Below, in pieces: positions 12,025 to 26,174 of a stretch of 64,000 bases of DNA (position 1 is its first letter; every line of letters starts with the position of its first letter). Origin of the DNA: Botryococcus braunii (Eukaryota > Chlorophyta > Trebouxiophyceae). The notes beneath the pieces are model-generated. The model had not been told where the DNA came from and did no database searches. It saw only the letters and a program-made list of their open reading frames with translations. The DNA is taken from NCBI GenBank assembly GCA_002005505.1, contig MVGU01001225.1:108501-172500 (forward strand). The letters are read 5' to 3'. The translations under genes were made by a program, and so were the position numbers.

Positions 12025-12287
12025 CCTGTGACTCACACTCTTTGAGTAAGTGAACTGTGCCCAAGAGAAGCTTGTAGAAGTGGACGAAACACGACCAAGC
12101 AAACGGGACAGGAGCTTGATAAGGGTACTCAAGACTTTGTTACAATAACTACTAATCTAATGATGTTGCATTACCTGTGACTCACACTCTTTGAGTAAGT
12201 GAACTGTGCCGAAGAGAAGCTTGTAGAAGTGGACGAAACACGACCAAGCAAACGGGACAGGAGCTTGATAAGGGTACTCAAGACTGA
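12025..12287. repeat. Direct duplication in the copia-2 5' region
   Basis: About 112 bases starting CTGTGACTCACACTCTTTGA occur at 12,027-12,136 and again at 12,176-12,285, differing by about one base. The arrangement mirrors the unrelated duplication in copia-1: both units begin TGT, both first copies are followed by TTACAAT or GTTACAAT, and both second copies are preceded by ATTACC. Confidence 0.85.
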
Positions 12288-13023
12288 CTGTCCCTTTGGG
12301 CACTTCCTATTTATACTAACTAAGGAGACTACTCATTTATTAGCCTCCTGACAGGTTTGCAACTCCAGATCTTAAGAGAGTACGGGCACGATCAAGTTTG
12401 CATGCCATCAGTACTATGCACTGGAATTTCAATGTACCTCATGATTCGACATGGTCGTCGATGAATAGTACGAATCTCGGTCGATGCTAATCTCGAATCT
12501 AAGTGACTCGAGACTTTAATTCACCACCGATACGAACCTCGAATCAAACACCAAGGACCGCAGGACTTAAAGTCTCACGATCGATGAGATCCGGAATAAG
12601 TATACCTTACTAGAAAACAGACAGAAAACAGGCCGAAATTGTAACAGGGCCTCTATAAACCACTATGAGTGTCAATTTACCTTAAAGTACCATACAGTAC
12701 AAACACACCCAAGTGAACTAAGATTGTATCATAATGTTTATGAGCATTCTAAGTATTATAAACCCTTGAAATAAATTGATGTGGCTCACAAACATGCTAA
12801 TATGAAATGACCCAACATGTTGAAGAAATACCTAAGGTATACATGTTAGTGTCCATTTTTCTAACAGCAACAAATTTCGGTTTAGACGTTCCATCGGGTA
12901 GGGTATTGTCAAAGGGGCCTCTAGAAAAAGAACAATGCAAAAACTCAGAACAACGTTGCTCGATAGAAGAATGAAAAGATTCCCAAGGAACAAAAGTGTG
13001 GAGGTTTCCTTCTCTAACTCCAC
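12288..13023. other. Intergenic, probable copia-2 LTR and gypsy-C remnants
   Basis: No gene is assigned. About 45 bases at 12,775-12,820 (CTCACAAACATGCT core) resemble 16,838-16,885. Read on the minus strand both look like an LTR beginning (TGTT or TTGTGT, then ATTTCAT and AGCATGTTTGTGAG). A minus-strand open frame at 12,797-13,027 is protein-like but unrecognised. Confidence 0.4.
12307..12315 (-). promoter_or_regulatory. TATA motif of the copia-2 5' region
   Basis: The minus strand reads TATAAATAG, upstream of the duplicated segment and of the gag ATG at 11,612. Its position and direction fit the transcription start in the 5' LTR. No experimental support is possible from sequence. Confidence 0.4.
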
Positions 13024-14350
13024 TCATGGCCTACCGCGTCCCCTTGCCCGGCCCCGTCCACGGCCCCGTCCTCTGATTCTCCTTCCCCGTCCGGCCACAT
13101 CCTGTCCTGTCCACCCTTGCATAGGGGCTGCTCCCACACCGAGGGACCTAAAGTTGTTGTGGCCCCCTCCTACCCTTCGCCGCAGCAAATCACCAACCAG
13201 ACCTGGAATTGGTTGAGCAGGCTGGTTTACCTCCTGTCTGGCCTTCACAATGTGTTGCAAGATGTCCCACTGTTGTTGATTAAGATAGGCATTAGGGTCC
13301 TCTCTAAGTTTTTTTGAGTGGGCAGAACCAAGATTCATGGCCAGGGGTATTGCACGCGTAACAGCTTCTGTTGAGGGGAAAGGCAACTCTAGTGTCCCTC
13401 CGATACTCGGGAGGTAAACCATCCCTGCGGGGATAAGGAGTCGCGCCTTGGATCGCGGCGACCGTGGCGAGCGGCGCGGGGTAACCATGGGCCATCTGGA
13501 TTGGAACTGCCACCATCGGTGCAGCTGCCATCATCCCAAATTCATGACTGTAGTAGGGGATTGTCCAGTCCTGTCCGACGCCAGCAACGTGCGGTGCTTG
13601 GCCAACGGTGGCGGTTGCAATGCTTGAGTTAGGGCCCCCGGGGCCGGTTCTCAGTCTCTTTGCCTGTAAGGGCCCGCCCACCGCGGCATCGTGTGAGTAT
13701 ACTTATCAAGGCATCCAGATCATCAACACCTTTCCCTGTTGTAGGGTTAATTGCTGAATATTTCTTTAAATCCTCACGTAGGCCTTTACGAAATCTATGG
13801 ATTTTCTCCCCCATGGATAGGTCCCCACTCACTTCTACCTCTGCTAGCAAGGTTGTAAAGCGCTCAACATACTTCTCAACTGATTCGTTGCCCTTATATA
13901 CGGAACCAAGTTTATCCCTTGCCTTTGCAACCTTATCAGTGTTATCATAGACAGAAGACAACAGATCCCCAAAGAGAGCTAAATCCACGACAGCACCTGG
14001 ATTTTGCCTCACGTAAGCTGCTTTTTTGGTTAACCACACCTTTTTCACGCTCTTTCCTAAGCAGCGCACTGCGTAGTCAACCCTGAGGTTCGCGGGCACA
14101 CCGGTGAGTTCACAATATGACCTCACATCGTCTAGGAAGTGTTCGAGATCGTCCCTGCGTCCCTCGAATTTTTCCGGTAAGTGGGTTCGAACGGTCGGGA
14201 TTCTTGCCTGTGGGTTCGCGGGGTTTTGAGCCGCAACTTCAGCGTTTTCTGCCTGTTGTCGTCACTCAGCCAGTTCGGCAGCCATTGCCGCTTCACGCCC
14301 CTCGGCCTCGGCCAAAGCAGCCTGCAGCTCTTCAGTGCTGGCGAGGCGCG
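13024..14350 (-). pseudogene. Gypsy-C gag fragment with zinc knuckle and RG-rich tail
   Basis: The order on the minus strand is an Ala/Glu-rich N-terminus with an in-frame TGA near 14,267; a gag core (RTHLPEKFEG, then YNKGNESVEKYVERF-like retrotransposon gag motifs, VYKGNESVEKYVERFTTLL); a CCHC zinc knuckle (CYACNTPGHESWFC) at about 13,315-13,360; and an Arg/Gly-rich tail ending near 13,024. At least two frameshifts, near 13,650 and 13,400, break it. The core is homologous to the gypsy-A gag at 52,805-53,681 (VFQGNETVERYIERF). No pol follows, so it is a stranded remnant. Confidence 0.75.
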
Positions 14351-14684
14351 GTGACACAGGAAATCGAGAAAGTCCGGGTGCGGGCCCTAAACTCGGTGAC
14401 CCGAGTCGTAGGCCCTAAAAGCGCCACACACACCACAACTAACCCAATCCGAATCTATAGAATTCTCTGATAAATATTGCTGGCGATAAGGGCCAGCTTT
14501 AGCCCCGGCCTTTGGCGGTACGTGAAGGTCGGGGGAGTTGTAAATGGGCGTTTAATGTTTTGGCGCAGTAATGGAATGCACGTGTGTAAGTAGGATTTGG
14601 AGTTGGAAATTGACTTGCAATTGACTTTGACTTGTAAATTGACCGCCTACTAATATGAAATTTCGGTTAGACCAACTTATTGAG

Positions 14685-16118
<1,434 letters not shown>

Positions 16119-16119
16119 A

Positions 16120-17937
16120 TTATCACCTTGAATATTTGGCCCCTAGATTCCGCGTCCCTGCATGATGGATTTATGGCATGCGGTAATTACTTACTTATAA
16201 GAATAGGCTTCACTCTTTAAATAAAATACGTATTAATAGAGTAACACCCCTAAAGGCTGCGTATTCTATTAAGAGCATCGTATGCTTGCCCATGGGCAAA
16301 GATACTTCGTCCAAGGTCGATTACCTCGCGATCCATTGAAAGGCCTTGAACCCGGAAACTGGCTTCGTTCAATCATATGCTTTCCACTTGAAGTGCGAAA
16401 TCTCGCACCGATTTTACAGCATAGTATAGCTGATTGTGCTGCTGTTCGTCATTGGTGTTGCCGGGATGCCAAACTTCTCGGTGATATTTAGAGGCAAACC
16501 GTCGGAGGTTCCATGGGTGTAACGAGTCGCAACACGTTAAGTAAGAACAATGTTCTGAAAGATTATTCAAGGTGATTTGAGGTTAATCGTCCTATTACGA
16601 AAGGTAGGGGCGCTGGTTCGAATACCATGGACAACCCAGCGGGTCTACCGGATATCAAACTTGAGGCATGCACGCTAGCGGATGTGTATTCTGCCAAAAA
16701 CAGTAGCAAATTGCGAAGTACCAAACCCGGAGACTTATGTCACGGGGTGCACTTACTACAAGCATATCCCAGTATAGTACACCTGTACTTTATTAGTTAT
16801 ATGCATTGTAAGTTTGTCAAACCTTCTATTTCTAGGATGTGACTCACAAACATGCTCACATGAAATGGACACAACGTGTCTGTCGTAGAATGCACAAGTT
16901 AGAGAGAATTTCCAAGTTGTGAGAGAGAGAGAGAGAGAGACAAGGCCGGATGGCCGACAAGTTGGACGCTCTTTCCAATTACAAGTAACCCCCACCTCAC
17001 GGAGCTTCCACTCCCTACTTGTGGTCTACTAAGCTTCCAAATTACCTGAGTGCGTGTCTTCCCGTGGCTTACGTCTCTATCCGTTCCTTCCCGTGGTTCG
17101 TGATCGTGTGTTAACGTTCCTCCAATGGTAGCGCACTAGTCCACCAAACCTCTACAATAGTATCTAGAAAATATCCTAGAATCCTACTATAAGAGTAACG
17201 TACATAACTATCCAATGGAATTTGACGGCTAGGAAGCCAAGGCTGGACGCTAGGCACGTGCGTACTCGCGTTGCTCGTACGACATGTGCACCACATGTGC
17301 GCCCAGGCCAGGGGGTAAGGGAAATGTCCAGAAATGCCGGGAAATCCCTACATTCCATCACATCATCCCCCCCTTAATTCCTGCATGTCCTCATGCAGCC
17401 ACATACACACATACAGTAGACCACAATTATAAGGGAATGGTCGTCACCAAATGGCCCATCCACCAGCGCCGTTAGACCCTTGCCGAATGGGTTACATTAG
17501 GGTCCCCGCCTCCAAGTTATTCCCCTATCATCCCAAGCAATTGACTAAAGCGTCCATTTTCTTTTTGTTTTTAATTTATTTATTAGGTGTGCTTTATTCC
17601 AGTCCTAAGTACAATACTGTACGATACGATACGATACGACACGGTACGATAAATTACGGCGAACTACGACGAACGTTCGCCTTATTCCTTTCGAACTATC
17701 CAAGTCCGCCTTTATTGACACATCCCTATTTATTATTTATTAAAACAATACAATGCTTGTGACACAACCGATAAACAATCCGAACAAGATAAACATGACA
17801 CAAGTGTAGCTCAGTCCACAATGCTTTCCTAAAGTGGCTATCCATACAACACAGTTTCTTTATGATACATTGTCCATACTGTACACATACTGTACACATA
17901 AGGAACACATATAGTACATAGAAAGAAATCCATCCCA
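16120..17937. other. No gene recognised; repeat remnants
   Basis: About 100 bases at 16,115-16,215 are the reverse complement of 23,700-23,800 inside the hAT-like element. A short (GA)10 run lies at 16,920-16,942. A candidate LTR edge lies at 16,838-16,885. Short CGATA repeats lie at 17,615-17,640. The 3' LTR of gypsy-A is expected between about 16,840 and 18,300, but I could not fix its borders. Confidence 0.5.
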
Positions 17938-18044
17938 AGATGCCAAGTAGTCCATATCTAAGGGTTCCAAGTAGCCCATAGCTAAGGGTTCCAAGTAGTC
18001 CATATCCAAGGGTTCCATGTAGCCCATAGCCTAGGGTCCCAAGT
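17938..18044. repeat. 24-bp minisatellite
   Basis: A unit of the type GGGTTCCAAGTAGCCCATA is repeated about 4.3 times with a 24-base period (starts at 17,962, 17,986, 18,010 and 18,034). It lies in the 3' untranslated region of gypsy-A. Confidence 0.85.
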
Positions 18045-18331
18045 CACTTCTGTACTTCAAGCCCACGTCCCAAGTGCTAGTTAAGCAGACTGCGGTTGCG
18101 CGCCATGTGTACTTCAATTCCCATCCCTGAATGCAGAACCCCGAGTTCAATGCATCGAAGCGGTATGAGGCCTCATGCCACACATACCGAGGTAGGCAAC
18201 CTACCCCGTCCCTTGTCCCAAAGTACACAAGATATACAGTCCCTACCATAGGTCCCGTCCCATGTATTTCCAGACACCAGGTGGGAACTCCACAAGTGGA
18301 ATGAGGGGGACAACCGTCCGGAGGGGCCCGT

Positions 18332-19708
18332 TCAAGGGAAGGTGTCGCGCAGCGCCACCTGGTCCCAAATGGGCGGGGCGAGCCCCTGGAGTCTATGATA
18401 GGTATTAACCAGCCCGGGATGGGTCTCGAATGCCTCCTGAGATTCCCATGAGTCCTCTGTGGCCCCATGGCCTGCCCACTTTACAAGGTACTCGAGAAAG
18501 GGTGTGCCATCCTCAAAATGGTAGGAGAACCCATCCTTGTCGTGCAACAGCCGGTGATCGACTAGTGCATCCACTACCCACTCCACGTGAGTGGTGCCAT
18601 CCGCTTTGGTGATGACTTTTGGGGGGCAGTATCCACGCGACTGCGCCTCCTCACGTGTCCAGTATGGCTTCAAATAGCAGACATTTATGCGGGGGTGGAT
18701 GTCCAGCCGGTCCGGAAGATCCAGTGTGACGAAGTTAACGTTGTCGGGCGTGACCGCCATGACCCTGAAGGGTCCCACGTGCCTGGGCTGCAGCTTGCTG
18801 AATCTGTTTGAAGTTAGCGTGGGGGCCGCACGGGTTGAAAGGAGGACATACTCCCCTTCCTGGTAGATGGCCTCCCTCCTATGCCGGTTGGCATAGGCCG
18901 TCTGACGGTCTTGAGCTGCACGCAAACACTTCCTTGCAAGGGTGATTTTGTCTTGCATTTTTCTAATGAAGAGATCAGCCCTATCCACCTTAGTGCCCTC
19001 CATGTGTCCCACCGCAAACGGTATATTTGGATCTTGCCCATATGTTAACCTGAAGGGTGTGGAGTTTAGGGAAGTTTGCCAAGAGTTGTTGTAGGCAAAT
19101 TCCACCACTGAAAGGTAATCCTCCCACTCCTTTGGGTTATCCTTGACATAGTGTTTCAGAAAATCTTCCAAGATCCTATTCACCCGTTCCGTTTGACCAT
19201 CTGACTGAGGATGATATGCCGTAGTTCGAGCCGGCTTGCACCCCGTCAGACTTAGAAGTGTGTTCATGAAATTATTCACAAACCGAGGATCTCGGTCCGA
19301 AACAATTTCCTCAGGGAAACCGTGGTACTTCCATACTTTATCCCTCATCAGAACAGCAACTTCATAAGCATCTGCATTTGTAGTGGTAGGGGCAAAGTGG
19401 GCACATTTGCTCAACCTGTCAACCACTACCCATATTGCGTTATGCCCGTGTTTGCTTTTAGGCAGTCCCGTGATGAAATCCATTGAGATGCTTTGCCATT
19501 TCCTTGTGGGGATTTGTAAAGGGTGTAAGAGTCCTGCGGGTAACTGGTTTGAGGCCTTCACCCGCTGGCATGAATCACAATACTTCACATACTCCCGCAC
19601 ATCCTCCGCCATTCCCGGCCACCACCAGTCCCGCTTCACTAGATCATACATCTTCGCAAAGCCTGGATGACCACCAGAAGGAGGTTCATGCAAAGCTTTC
19701 AATATGTC
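18332..19708 (-). pseudogene. Gypsy-A integrase with C-terminal chromodomain
   Basis: The frame has the integrase zinc-binding H-H-C-C region (LHEPPSGGHPG, then KYCDSC) and the catalytic core with MDFITGLPKS and TERVNRILEDFLK. An SH3-like C-terminal region follows (GEYVLLSTRA, VGPFRVMAV). It ends with a chromodomain (PFLEYLVKWAGHG, then EDSWES), which in chromoviruses targets integration by reading histone marks. A single in-frame TAG at about 19,706 (after RNLR) separates it from RT-RNase H; one base change from CAG would explain it. Otherwise it is open along its whole length. Confidence 0.9.
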
Positions 19709-21002
19709 CTACCGCAGATTCCTAGCAACTAGACCTTCCTTATCCCGGACTTCATAAAATGCAGGCACATATTTTCTTCCCTCCCTTCCAAATTCCCAAA
19801 CCCCGTCCGTAAAGTAAACTTTTTTCCTATTTGCCCTTGTTCCCAACCACGAATCATGTGCGTAAGCACCCTTCAACAATTCCAAGAAGGTGTCACACCC
19901 GTCAGACCCGACGGTGATGGAGCCCGAGCGGGCCGTCCCGTCCCCATCCATCGAGGTTGCATTGATCCCCTTCCCGGGGTTGGGCTCCGTGGAGACGTTG
20001 CGCTTCTGTTGTCCCTGGAGCTGTCCCTGGAGGACTGGGTTCCTGGTTAACGCATCCGCAACGTTAGTCTTTCCAGGCTCCCAAACCCAAAGAATGTTGA
20101 ACTCCTGCAACTTCTCAGCCCACCGTGCCCTCCGAGGGCTTAAACCAACCTGTTGCTGAAGAAAAGTGTTACACTTATGATCTGTGGTGACAGTGACTTG
20201 TTTCCCTAGGACATAACATCTCCATTCAGTCAAGGCATACACTACAGCAAGTAACTCCCTCTCAGTTGCAGAATAGTTCCTTTCTGCACTATTGAGCTTC
20301 TTACTGTAATAAGCAATGACTCGACCTTCCTGCAATAGTACAGCGCCAACCCCAAAATCACCCGCATCACAAATTACCTGGAAGGGTTTACGAAGGTCTG
20401 GCAGTGATAGTATTGGTGCCTGTATTAATGCATCCTTGAGAGCCGCAAGGGCCTCATCTTGCTCCTTTCCCCAAGTCCAAGAACTTTTGCTACTGGACAG
20501 TTTAGTCAAAGGAGCAGCAAGTGAGCTGAACCCCTGAATAAATTTTCGAAAATAATTTGCAAGCCCCAAAAATCTACGCACGTCGGTGACGTTTTGGGGT
20601 GTGGGCCAATCCTTGACTACCTCCACCTTTTGGGGGTCCACTTTCAGTCCATCCTTGCCAATGATATGCCCGAGGTATTTGAGTTCTGAGCATAAAAATT
20701 CACATTTGGCAAGTTTTGCAAACAATTCCTTTTCCCGAAGGCGTTGGAACACCTTCCGAAGATGAGCATAATGCTCCTCTTCATCCCGACTGAAAATTAG
20801 AACATCGTCAAGGTACACTACCACAAACCCTTCCCTTATGAAATCATGAAAGATTTCATTCATTAGGCGTTGAAAGGTAGCGGGGGCGTTGGTGAGTTCA
20901 AAAGGTAGCACTAAGAACTCATACAGCCCAAAGGGTGTACGAAACGTTGTTTTTGGAATGTCTTCCTCCATTAGCCTTACTTGATGATAACCACTGAGGA
21001 GG
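19709..21002 (-). pseudogene. Gypsy-A reverse transcriptase (C-terminal part) and RNase H
   Basis: The frame begins at the Ser-Gly-Tyr-His motif and runs through TTFRTPFGLYEFLVLPF, an intact catalytic YLDD (VVVYLDDVLIFSRD), the thumb (VTDVRRFLGLANYFRKFI) and an RNase H domain (FQVICDAGDFGVGAVL, TDHKCNTFL, ADALTRNP). The normally conserved PFGLTNAP reads PFELTNAP here. The N-terminal RT motifs are 31 kb away at 52,379 because of the gypsy-B insertion. The stop is the TAG shared with the integrase segment. Confidence 0.9.
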
Positions 21003-21182
21003 TGTCACGTCCCTTATCGGGTACCCGTTACCCAAGGTAGACAAATTTTTTCCTGATTGAAATCGGAGATTATGCAACTACGGTTAGTAATAGCTGGGCT
21101 GCGGCTTCTGTATCAAGGTAAATTATGCGGATCGCAACTCAAGGATTCGGCCTTGAGACCTGGATTACCGGATTACTGGATT

Positions 21183-22155
21183 TAGAAAAAGTTTTAAGTG
21201 TGCATGACCCGGCACACGCGGAGACGAGATTACGTAAGCATCACCAATACTCCCCATGGCCCCCATACCTACACGAAGGGCCCTGGCCTCCACCCAGCAT
21301 AACCAAGCCCTTGAAGAAAATCACAGACAGACCAATGTGCATACAATTAGTTCCTGGTTGGTGGCGGGCGACCCTGTCATCCGGATAGATCCACAGCATC
21401 CCCAGCAACCTGTGGATGTACACGGAAACAGGGACGTGGTGTAGAAGTGAAGGTTTTATTACCTAACAGGGGGATGCTTACACTCGAATATGAGTGAGTA
21501 CACGTTTGAAATAGTGAAAGCTGTTATTGGAACATGCCTAGGGGGTCTGCACCGTACCTGTGTCTATAGGTTTGGGTGGTTGCAGCTTGGGGGAATTCTG
21601 ATTGCAGATGTGATCAGTATCTGAACCAGAAATCCCGTGTACGTGGATGCAAGTCAATAGCGTGTTTGTGTGTCTTGGCAATACCCTCTGTATGCATGCA
21701 TGGGTATGTAAGTGGTCAGTCAAAGGAGCTTTTGGCAATATGTATGGGCCACAATAACTCTGATGTTTGACAGGATGAAAACTAAATAAATACAAAAGAC
21801 GTATGCACCGCAAATATTGGGGCCAGAGTTTTCGTTTAGTTGACTGTGTAGCAGCAGATCCTCCCCATGGCGAACCCTAAAGTACCCAGTTGACTCCCAA
21901 TCGTGTTCTCCGTAACCGGAGAGAACATGTATGCTACATACGATAGCAAAGAACTGAATAGCATGAAAAATAGGATGGAAAGGCGCGCTATTCGAAGGTG
22001 AACTGTTGCTTCGGTAGATAGGTTGACCACCGCCAACATCCGGGGCAGGCAGGAAAGACAGGCTTCCTCGGTACTTTAACCACTGGACATGAGCGACAGA
22101 AAAGTTGAAGGGGTCCACACCTGCACCGGACAGAGCTCCTGGTCAGCGGTCTGCG
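21183..22155. mobile_element. Unclassified 973-bp insertion with 9-bp flanking repeats
   Basis: TACTGGATT flanks it at 21,174-21,182 and 22,156-22,164. The right LTR shows the uninterrupted site with one copy, at 51,046-51,054. I see no terminal inverted repeats (TAGAAAAAG and CGCAGACCG are the two inward ends) and no credible coding region. A 9-bp duplication fits Mutator-like elements, but without TIRs the class is open. Confidence 0.75.
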
Positions 22156-22906
22156 TACTGGATTACTGGTACTTACGATTGTGCGATTCGAAGGCTGGAG
22201 GTTACAATCGGAGACTGCTACGGTTCAAGTCTCGGATGTTTTAGTCGGGGATTTGTAGTCGGGGTCACCGGCTTACGGCCTATCGCAGGCCAGACTATCG
22301 GACTTTGGGGTTGACGTCTGGAGTATGAGTTCAACTGATGTGATAGGTCGTGCGTTTCACTTCCAAGGGTACTAAATGGAATTATTATTACTCTGTTATT
22401 AGGTTTTGTAGCTCCCTTTTAGGATTCGGGCTGGTCCACGTTCGGTGTTGTTGCGGCTTGGATGGAGCGGACTGGAAAGCACCTTGCGGCACTGGTAAAC
22501 GGAATTATGAAAGATGTTATAGTGATCAAATAATTATCGAAAGTATTACGTCGGGTCAAATTGTTGTATCTCTATGTATAACGTGCGGTTATATCTCTGA
22601 TCAAAACTTAAGTTCAACCACGTAGAGTATTATCGTTCGGAAACTATCAGGGTTTGGGTATTATTTAGTAAGACAATACTGATAATCTGACACTTAGGGG
22701 TGTTGCTTCACGAATACGACAAGTCAGGTCGAGTGGATCAAGTACGATGATGCAAGTAGGCAAACAGACAGGCACATTAACGCAGGCGAGACGGACGTGG
22801 CTGGTAGGAATCTTGGGGTTCAACTTGTGCTTACAAAGAGACTTGCGACAGAGGTTTCCCTCTCCTAACACCTAGCACAGCGTGGTTTAGAGGACGGCTG
22901 GACGCC

Positions 22907-22914
22907 CTTATATA
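22907..22914 (-). promoter_or_regulatory. TATA box of the gypsy-B left LTR
   Basis: The minus strand reads TATATAAG followed by GGCG. The same motif is in the right LTR at 51,798-51,805. It supports transcription of gypsy-B to the left. Confidence 0.5.
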
Positions 22915-23378
22915 GTCGTCCCCGAACTTACGCGGAGATTCTGGAAGATTCTGGACCCTTCTAACCGAAAGGTCCAGAAGAACTTAGAACCTTCTGGAGG
23001 AATCCAGAGAAGCTCTTACAATCAGCCACGCATTTCAAATGCATGACAAACTGACACGTATAAGAAATCTAGAGAGTTCTAGACTGATGGAGAAAGTTCT
23101 AGACACGAAGTTCACAATGAAGAGACGCTAAACATTACACGTCAGCACTGTTCTAGAAAGTACGAGCTGATTCCTGAAACATCAAGGAACTGTTTAGCAG
23201 CTGCTTATGAACTGCACATTAAAACTGGCCTTCAAGCGGGCCCACAACGTGTCAAACAGCAAATTTCCCTCTAAGTCCCACTCCAGACCAACACGTGCGG
23301 GGCTGGGACTTAAAAGGGCACAAGATTGAGGGTTTTATCAAGCAGTACAAAATCCTCTCGAGCCGCGGAAGTCCCGAC

Positions 23379-24849
<1,471 letters not shown>

Positions 24850-24964
24850 GTCCCGACTCGAGGGCGCAGTCTTCCCGGTCTCCAGGGCACCCGGAAAGGA
24901 CATATTCTGTTCGAAATCCATAATGGCTACTTAGTATAACAGGCACTTGCTATATCGTCACATA

Positions 24965-24987
24965 TGTCACGTCCCTTCCCCCCCCCT
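24965..24987 (-). promoter_or_regulatory. Candidate polypurine tract next to the gypsy-B 3' LTR
   Basis: The minus strand reads AGGGGGGGGAAGGGACGTGA immediately before the LTR start, where a plus-strand primer is expected. Curiously, GGGACGTGACA is also the 3' end of the LTR itself, so an alternative is a remnant LTR-LTR junction with two extra bases. Confidence 0.4.
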
Positions 24988-25175
24988 AAAAGGAGGGAAA
25001 AGACTGGGGACGTCTTTGGAACAATTGTCTTGCAAGTAACACATCTTGGCATCTAGCATGATCCTTAACGTCACCCATTGCTTAATGATCATTAATGCAG
25101 CTAGGGTACGGCGAAGGATAAAATACCTTCTTAATAGTCATTTAAAACAAATCGCAGTGTGCTCTCACAATAGTT

Positions 25176-25709
25176 TCACTCTTCTTCCTTGAGTGGATAA
25201 GCATGGTCCCCAATGCTAACCTCCCCTTCCTCAATTTCTGAATCGCCATGCGCACTTTCTGACGAGGAATAGGGCACCAGACGAACAGGAGTGCTGCAAG
25301 GACCTAACAGGCGAGGGTCACGAGGGGCTGGACCCCTAGGGGCAAGGATCACGGACGTTGGTGAGGGCACGGACCAAAATCGGTGTGATAGTGGTGACTG
25401 CGGATTTTGGAAGACACTTTCGTCCATTGCCGTTGCGAAATCTGTTATATTGCGCTGTATAGCTTCGCGGTTTCTCGCGGCCATGGTCTGGCTGTAGGCG
25501 TGATGGACCGTCATCACGCCTTTGCAGAACTCCAGCTCGTTGCGCAGTCGACCGTGGACAGCGTCTGCATTATGGATCATGTGTTTAGTTCCTAATAGCT
25601 TATTCTTTTCTTATTTCGTCTGGTTACGTGGCTACCGAACCTTCCACTACACAATGTCGCGCATCCTACTTACCGGCATCTTTGCGATATTGTTCATGAG
25701 TCTTTTCAT
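25176..25709 (-). CDS. Small gene downstream of gypsy-B pol, unknown function
   Basis: A 134-residue frame begins at 25,580 (MIHNADAVHGRLRNELEF) and has an Arg/Pro-rich middle (APRGPAPRDPRLLGPC). Its acidic C-terminus ends in Lys-Glu-Glu-Glu. Upstream, ATG at 25,709 opens a short segment ending in CCG at 25,674, followed by a consensus donor GTAAGTAGG. Joining to an acceptor AATAAG just before the 134-residue frame keeps the phase. I recognise no domain. It lies between pol and the 3' LTR, the env position, but no signal peptide or membrane segment is visible. Confidence 0.4.
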
Positions 25710-25740
25710 TTTCCTTGTAATGAACGAAAGATTACATTGA

Positions 25741-26174
25741 GCCTTTCTTTGAGAAAGGGGTGTTGCACAAACATTATATACAGTTCATGCTAACTAAAGT
25801 CTAAAGATCAAGACCATGCATAGATATGCTCATTGCTCCATACATTTTGCCCTTGATCCGGTTCTGAAAAGTTCTGGCATTCGTCCGCGATACTGTCAAG
25901 TCTGACTGACATGCTTCATTCATCGCTAAGATTCTACCATTGTTCTCAGTGTTAGTCTTAGGAAGCAAAACAATTCCTATTACTATATTGTTCGTAGAGC
26001 TTAGGCTTGACAGAGCCTCTATGGGTTTTTAGCCAAAAACCCCCAAGCATGAGTTGATGGATAAACCTTGAAATTGTCAAATGAGATACAAGTCCCTCGT
26101 GCAGATTTGTTGCCAAAGATACCATGCCCAACACTTGCAAGCTACACGTATTGATTCAAAAATCAATAATGCTT
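25741..26174. other. No gene seen between the two small downstream genes
   Basis: AT-rich sequence without a credible frame. The 15-base word TGTAATGAACGAAAG occurs just to its left (25,717) and again at 26,778, inside the intron of the neighbouring gene. Confidence 0.4.

Larger units (their letters stand above)
8764..12817 (-). mobile_element. Copia-2: internally deleted Ty1/copia retrotransposon
   Basis: On the minus strand this element shows a 5' region with a TATA motif, a long Pro/Gly-rich gag, a zinc knuckle, an aspartic protease and the GAG-pre-integrase segment, then only a fragment of integrase. RT and RNase H are absent. A candidate LTR start (TGTTGGGTCATTTC, minus) is at 12,817. 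It differs in sequence from copia-1, so two copia families are present. Confidence 0.8.
18045..21002 (-). mobile_element. Gypsy-A chromovirus, 3' half
   Basis: This half holds the RT palm, RNase H, integrase and chromodomain of a Ty3/gypsy chromovirus. The RT is cut at 21,002 just before the Ser-Gly-Tyr-His motif. The missing upstream part resumes at 52,379 on the same strand, ending at the Ser-Leu-Asp-Leu motif. GAGG at 20,999-21,002 and 52,375-52,378 is the target duplication of the gypsy-B insertion. Confidence 0.9.

Noticed and set aside
16600..16640. tRNA-like T-loop word GGTTCGAATACC
   Set aside because: The adjoining bases do not form a T stem and no acceptor or anticodon arms can be drawn.
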